From a bacterium (GTDB taxonomy: Bacteria > UBA10199 > 2-02-FULL-44-16 > JAAZCA01), in NCBI GenBank assembly GCA_041648665.1, contig JBAZOP010000006.1, positions 1 to 59,437 of the forward strand: a DNA stretch of 59,437 nt, in the 5' to 3' direction. Positions 56,573 through 59,437 of this stretch are shown piece by piece. How positions within the stretch are numbered: the stretch's first letter is position 1; each line of letters starts with the position of its first letter. Below the pieces are notes generated by a model that worked only from the letters and a program-made list of their open reading frames with translations, did no database searches and was not told the DNA's origin. The translations under genes were made by a program, and so were the position numbers.

Positions 56573-57120
56573 AAGCGAAGGGCGCGCGCGGTAAGCAGAG
56601 CAAGCCAAAGTCCAAGCCTCATCGCGCGATGGGAAGGAAAAGCGACTACGACGCGAATAAGCACCCCAAGCTCGCAAAGAAGTACGCCGAAGAGGGCAAA
56701 ACCGACGAGGAGATCGCGCTCAGCCTCGGGATAGGCAAGACGGCGCTCTATGACTGGAAAAACGCACATCCGGAGTTTGCGGTCGCGATAAAGGAGGGGA
56801 AGGCGAAACCGAACCGCGAGGTACGGGCCGCGTTCTACCGTCGCGCCGTGGGGTACAAGACGCGGAGAGTGATCTACGCGCCGGGGGCGGTCGGGCCAGA
56901 CGGGAAGCTCGGGAAGGGGCGAGTGCTCCGCATCGAGGAGTTCGAGGTACCGCCATCGACCACGGCTGGCATCTTCTGGCTCAAGAATCGGGAGCCGGAG
57001 GAGTGGAAAGACGTGAGCCGAATCGACGCGACGGTGCGCGGCGGGTTGACGGTCGAGGAGATGCACAAGCGGCTCGAAGCTCAGAAAGCGCGGAATGGCG
57101 ACAGCAAACGACGCGGCTGA
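56569..57120 (+). CDS. terS: Terminase small subunit
   Basis: 183 residues. Basic N terminus, helix-turn-helix (TDEEIALSLGIGKTALYDWK) for recognising the packaging site, then the typical PPSTTAGIFWLKNREPEEW segment. Overlaps the large-subunit gene by 26 bases. Confidence 0.87.
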   Translation: MKAKGARGKQSKPKSKPHRAMGRKSDYDANKHPKLAKKYAEEGKTDEEIALSLGIGKTALYDWKNAHPEFAVAIKEGKAKPNREVRAAFYRRAVGYKTRRVIYAPGAVGPDGKLGKGRVLRIEEFEVPPSTTAGIFWLKNREPEEWKDVSRIDATVRGGLTVEEMHKRLEAQKARNGDSKRRG

Positions 57121-58555
57121 CCCGGTCGGCGAGGAGATGGCGGAGGTTCTGCGGCTCGCCGAAGATGATCCTATCGGTTTTGTATCGGAGTGGCTGGACA
57201 TCAAGACGTGGAGCGGGATGCGCCTTGTCATTGATACGGTCTGGCACAACCAGCGCACCTCCGTTCGAGCCTGTCACGGAATCTCCAAGACCATAACAGC
57301 GGCTGCGATAGCGGTGACGTTCCTGAACGTGTACCGGCCGAGCATCGTGATCACGAGCGCTCCCACGGGCCGACAGGTCAAGGAACTGCTCTGGAAGGAA
57401 ATCAGGACCATCTACCAGAAGCACCCGTACCTCTCGGGGTTGTGTCAAACGCTCGACGTGAGAGTGGCGCCCGACTGGTACATGATCGGGTTCGCAACGG
57501 ACTTCGCGCAGAACATCGAGGGCTTCCACGCTCCGCACATCCTTTGGGTGCTCGATGAAGCGAAGGGGTTGCCCGAGTGGCTGTACAACGCGGTCGAGGG
57601 ATCGCTCACGGGCGGTATGGCAAAGGTCTTGGAGATCAGTACCACGGACGGGGCGGATCAGCAGTGCCCGTTCAGGAAGCATCACACCACGGAGCGCGCG
57701 AAGTGGAAGTGCATCCGGCTGAGCGCGATTGACTCGCCTTTCGTGCATCCTGACGAGTACCCGGATCTCAAGCAGTATCGAAACCCGCTGCTCATCAAGG
57801 AGTACGGGAAGCCAGCGCACGAGGCGGAGTGGAGCCTCGATCTGTCGAGCGAGATACAGGTTGCGACTCAGGCATGGATCGACGACAGGCGGGACTCTTG
57901 GGAGCAGACGCGGCGCGATCTGTGGCTGACGAAGGTGCTCGGGGAGTTCTCAGAGGCGGGCGAGAGCAACGTCATTCCCATCGCGTGGATCGAATCCGCG
58001 ATCAACGCTCCTGTTCCCGAGGGCGGAACGGAGGAGTGGGGGTTGGACGTCGCGCGGTTCGGCGTCGATATGAGCGTACTGACTCCGCGTCGCGGCGCTC
58101 GGGTATCGAAGCAGATCACGTGGGGGAAGAAAGACACGATGGAGACTGTTGGGCTGACCCTCGCGAACACGAAAGGTCGCGGCATCGTCAAGGTCGATGT
58201 CATCGGCATCGGGGCGGGAGTGTTCGACCGGCTCGCCGAACAGGGGTACGCGGTCATCGGGATCAACAGCAGCGAGAAGGCGATGCAGAGCAAGCTCTAC
58301 ATCAATTGCCGTACAGAGATGTGGTTCCACGCGCGGGATATGTTCGAGCAGCAGTACAAGCACGGCGGGGTGCTCTCGATTCCCGACGATCCAGAGTTGA
58401 TCGAGGAGTTGAGCGGCATTCGCTTCCGGATCCGCAGCGACGGTCTACACCGCGTTGAGGAAAAGGACGATTTCAAGAAGCGGCTTGGGCGCTCTCCCGA
58501 CAAGGGGGACAGTTGCGTGTACGCTCTCGCGGACTATCCGATTGAGGAGGAGTGA
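57095..58555 (+). CDS. terL: Terminase large subunit
   Basis: 486 residues. ATPase: Walker A CHGISKT (60-66; Ser replaces the usual Gly before Lys), Walker B WVLDEA (151-156). Nuclease: D318 (GLDVARFG), D368 (VDVIG) and D480 (ALADYP) give the RNase H-like acidic site. It drives DNA into the prohead and cuts it. The GTG/ATG region overlaps the small subunit, as usual. Confidence 0.92.
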   Translation: MATANDAADPVGEEMAEVLRLAEDDPIGFVSEWLDIKTWSGMRLVIDTVWHNQRTSVRACHGISKTITAAAIAVTFLNVYRPSIVITSAPTGRQVKELLWKEIRTIYQKHPYLSGLCQTLDVRVAPDWYMIGFATDFAQNIEGFHAPHILWVLDEAKGLPEWLYNAVEGSLTGGMAKVLEISTTDGADQQCPFRKHHTTERAKWKCIRLSAIDSPFVHPDEYPDLKQYRNPLLIKEYGKPAHEAEWSLDLSSEIQVATQAWIDDRRDSWEQTRRDLWLTKVLGEFSEAGESNVIPIAWIESAINAPVPEGGTEEWGLDVARFGVDMSVLTPRRGARVSKQITWGKKDTMETVGLTLANTKGRGIVKVDVIGIGAGVFDRLAEQGYAVIGINSSEKAMQSKLYINCRTEMWFHARDMFEQQYKHGGVLSIPDDPELIEELSGIRFRIRSDGLHRVEEKDDFKKRLGRSPDKGDSCVYALADYPIEEE

Positions 58556-58559
58556 TGCT

Positions 58560-58871
58560 ATGATGCAGTTCTGCCAAGAGCATTGGGATGATCTGCGCAT
58601 CGAGATAGCCAAGGCTGGACTCGCGGACGCGGTGAGCAAGGACGGGGCGGAGGCGGTCCGGCGGTTCAAGACAAAGGACGCGGACCCGCTGCTTGAGGCG
58701 CACAACATCATCATGGTGCTCGGCGCGAAGCGCGGGTTGGTCGAGGGGTGCCCCGTGTGTCACGTCGCGGCGGAAAGCGGAGGGGTGACGGACGCGGAGA
58801 TCATCCGCATGACCGTGGAGAACGTGAAAGAGCGGCGGGCGGTCGCTCTCGGGAAAGGAGGAGAGGGATGA
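58560..58871 (+). CDS. Hypothetical protein with CxxC
   Basis: 103 residues behind GAGGAGGAG. FCQEHWDDLR at the start and GCPVCHV later offer cysteines and histidines for one zinc site. Mostly helical. A recurrent phage protein type of unknown role. Confidence 0.62.
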   Translation: MMQFCQEHWDDLRIEIAKAGLADAVSKDGAEAVRRFKTKDADPLLEAHNIIMVLGAKRGLVEGCPVCHVAAESGGVTDAEIIRMTVENVKERRAVALGKGGEG

Positions 58872-58954
58872 AGGGGTTGTGGAGGAAGCTGAGGGGAGCG
58901 GTTCGGGAGGCTCTCGCGGTCTGGTGGCTCAAGCGGAACGGGATACTGAAATGA
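58868..58954 (+). CDS. Tiny basic peptide
   Basis: 28 residues, amphipathic basic helix (WRKLRGAVREALAVWWLKR). AGGAGGAGAGGG upstream and overlaps on both sides support translation. Confidence 0.5.
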   Translation: MKGLWRKLRGAVREALAVWWLKRNGILK

Positions 58955-59121
58955 GGATCATGCGGATGACCGTGGAGGGCTGCGCGAGGTGCGGAAAGAC
59001 TCACGCCGATCTGCTCTTCAAGCGGTTCAAGAGGCCAGCCGGATCCTACACGTGGTGGGCTGCCTGTCCCAAGACGGGAGAGCCTATCCTGATGAGGATT
59101 CGAGAGAAGGCCGAAGGATGA
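58951..59121 (+). CDS. Small zinc-ribbon-like protein
   Basis: 56 residues, ATGA overlap. CARCGKTHAD, then CPKTG: three cysteines and a histidine, a short zinc ribbon. Unknown role. Confidence 0.58.
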   Translation: MRIMRMTVEGCARCGKTHADLLFKRFKRPAGSYTWWAACPKTGEPILMRIREKAEG

Positions 59122-59437
59122 GCGACGGGGAAAGGCGCGCGCCGGTCGAGGCCGAGACTCTCGAAGCTCTGAGGCTGATGGCGAGCGGGAAGCACGGGTG
59201 GGCGCTCGAACACGTTGCCAAGGCGATTCTCGCGACGTGGGGAGCCGTGCAACCGATGGAGTGGAGCGGAGGGCGGGATGCGTTCAGGGCGGCTCTCGCG
59301 GCTCATCCAGAGGTGCTCGCTCAGGGGCCAGAGGGCTTGGCCGTGGAGCTTTCCGAGGAGGGCGAGGATTTCGGCACGGAGACCACCGAGGAGCCTCAAG
59401 GCGCGATGCGGGGCGGAGAGGTGGGGGAATTCGGACG
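59118..59437 (+). CDS. N-terminal part of the gene cut by the window ends
   Basis: Starts at ATG 59118 (ATGA overlap) and runs off the right end. The first 80 residues are helical (ETLEALRLMASGKHGWALEH). Continues as 1-219 after circularisation. An extra T near 59430 shifts the frame only in the last few bases and looks like a contig-end error. Confidence 0.65.
   Translation, partial: MSDGERRAPVEAETLEALRLMASGKHGWALEHVAKAILATWGAVQPMEWSGGRDAFRAALAAHPEVLAQGPEGLAVELSEEGEDFGTETTEEPQGAMRGGEVGEFG
59364..59437 (+). repeat. Terminal overlap with bases 1-73
   Basis: The last 74 bases align with the first 73 with three substitutions near the left copy's end (positions 5, 9, 17) and one insertion near the right copy's end. 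Errors cluster at the outer ends of each copy, as in an unresolved circular assembly. Confidence 0.9.

Noticed and set aside
59364..59437. True 74-bp direct terminal repeats of a linear genome
   Set aside because: The copies disagree at their outer ends in a way typical of contig-end errors, and a coding gene spans the join.

Overview
This window looks like one complete, GC-rich double-stranded DNA phage genome of the tailed, siphovirus-like type. The last 74 bases (59364-59437) repeat the first 73 with a few differences, and a gene cut at the right end continues in frame at the left end. The molecule is therefore circular or terminally redundant in the assembly. All supported genes read on the + strand. 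I see no integrase, CI/Cro-type repressor, tRNA or CRISPR array. Promoters of sigma-70 type and strong GGAGG ribosome sites point to a bacterial host; nothing identifies the host itself. Radical-SAM and cobalamin-type enzymes hint at, but do not prove, an anaerobic host.

Layout. 56.2-58.6 kb: MazG-like protein, small and large terminase. Across the junction to 7.3 kb: small genes plus an enzyme cluster (PIG-L deacetylase, GT-A glycosyltransferase, ParB-like protein, radical SAM), then a membrane-anchored lytic transglycosylase. 7.3-14.0 kb: portal, minor head protein, prohead protease/scaffold, decoration protein, major capsid. 14.1-26.3 kb: connectors, tail terminator, tube protein, a DUF115/MAF-like protein, a frameshifted tail chaperone pair, tape measure and tip proteins. 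26.3-28.5 kb: lysis genes including an M23 peptidase, closed by a terminator. 28.6-34.6 kb: an early region of small unknown genes, cut into cassettes by a repeated two-hairpin leader. 34.6-45 kb: SSB, DUF932, GHKL ATPase, methyltransferase, Erf annealing protein, Cas4-like nuclease, HNH protein, an O-like initiator with internal iterons (likely origin), and a DnaC-like loader. 45-56 kb: small genes, a cysteine-peptidase-like lipoprotein, a second SPL-like radical SAM, a RuvC resolvase, and a URO-D-like plus B12-radical-SAM pair.

Most interesting: (1) seven copies of an undescribed-looking structured leader (two hairpins, second with a T-arm-like loop) in front of early genes, with compensatory changes in both stems; (2) an ssb leader with a five-codon ORF and a possible pseudoknot; (3) two enzyme groups that may build a hypermodified base or sugar on phage DNA; (4) iterons within the replication gene; (5) an 81-bp duplication shared by the 3' ends of ssb and its neighbour.
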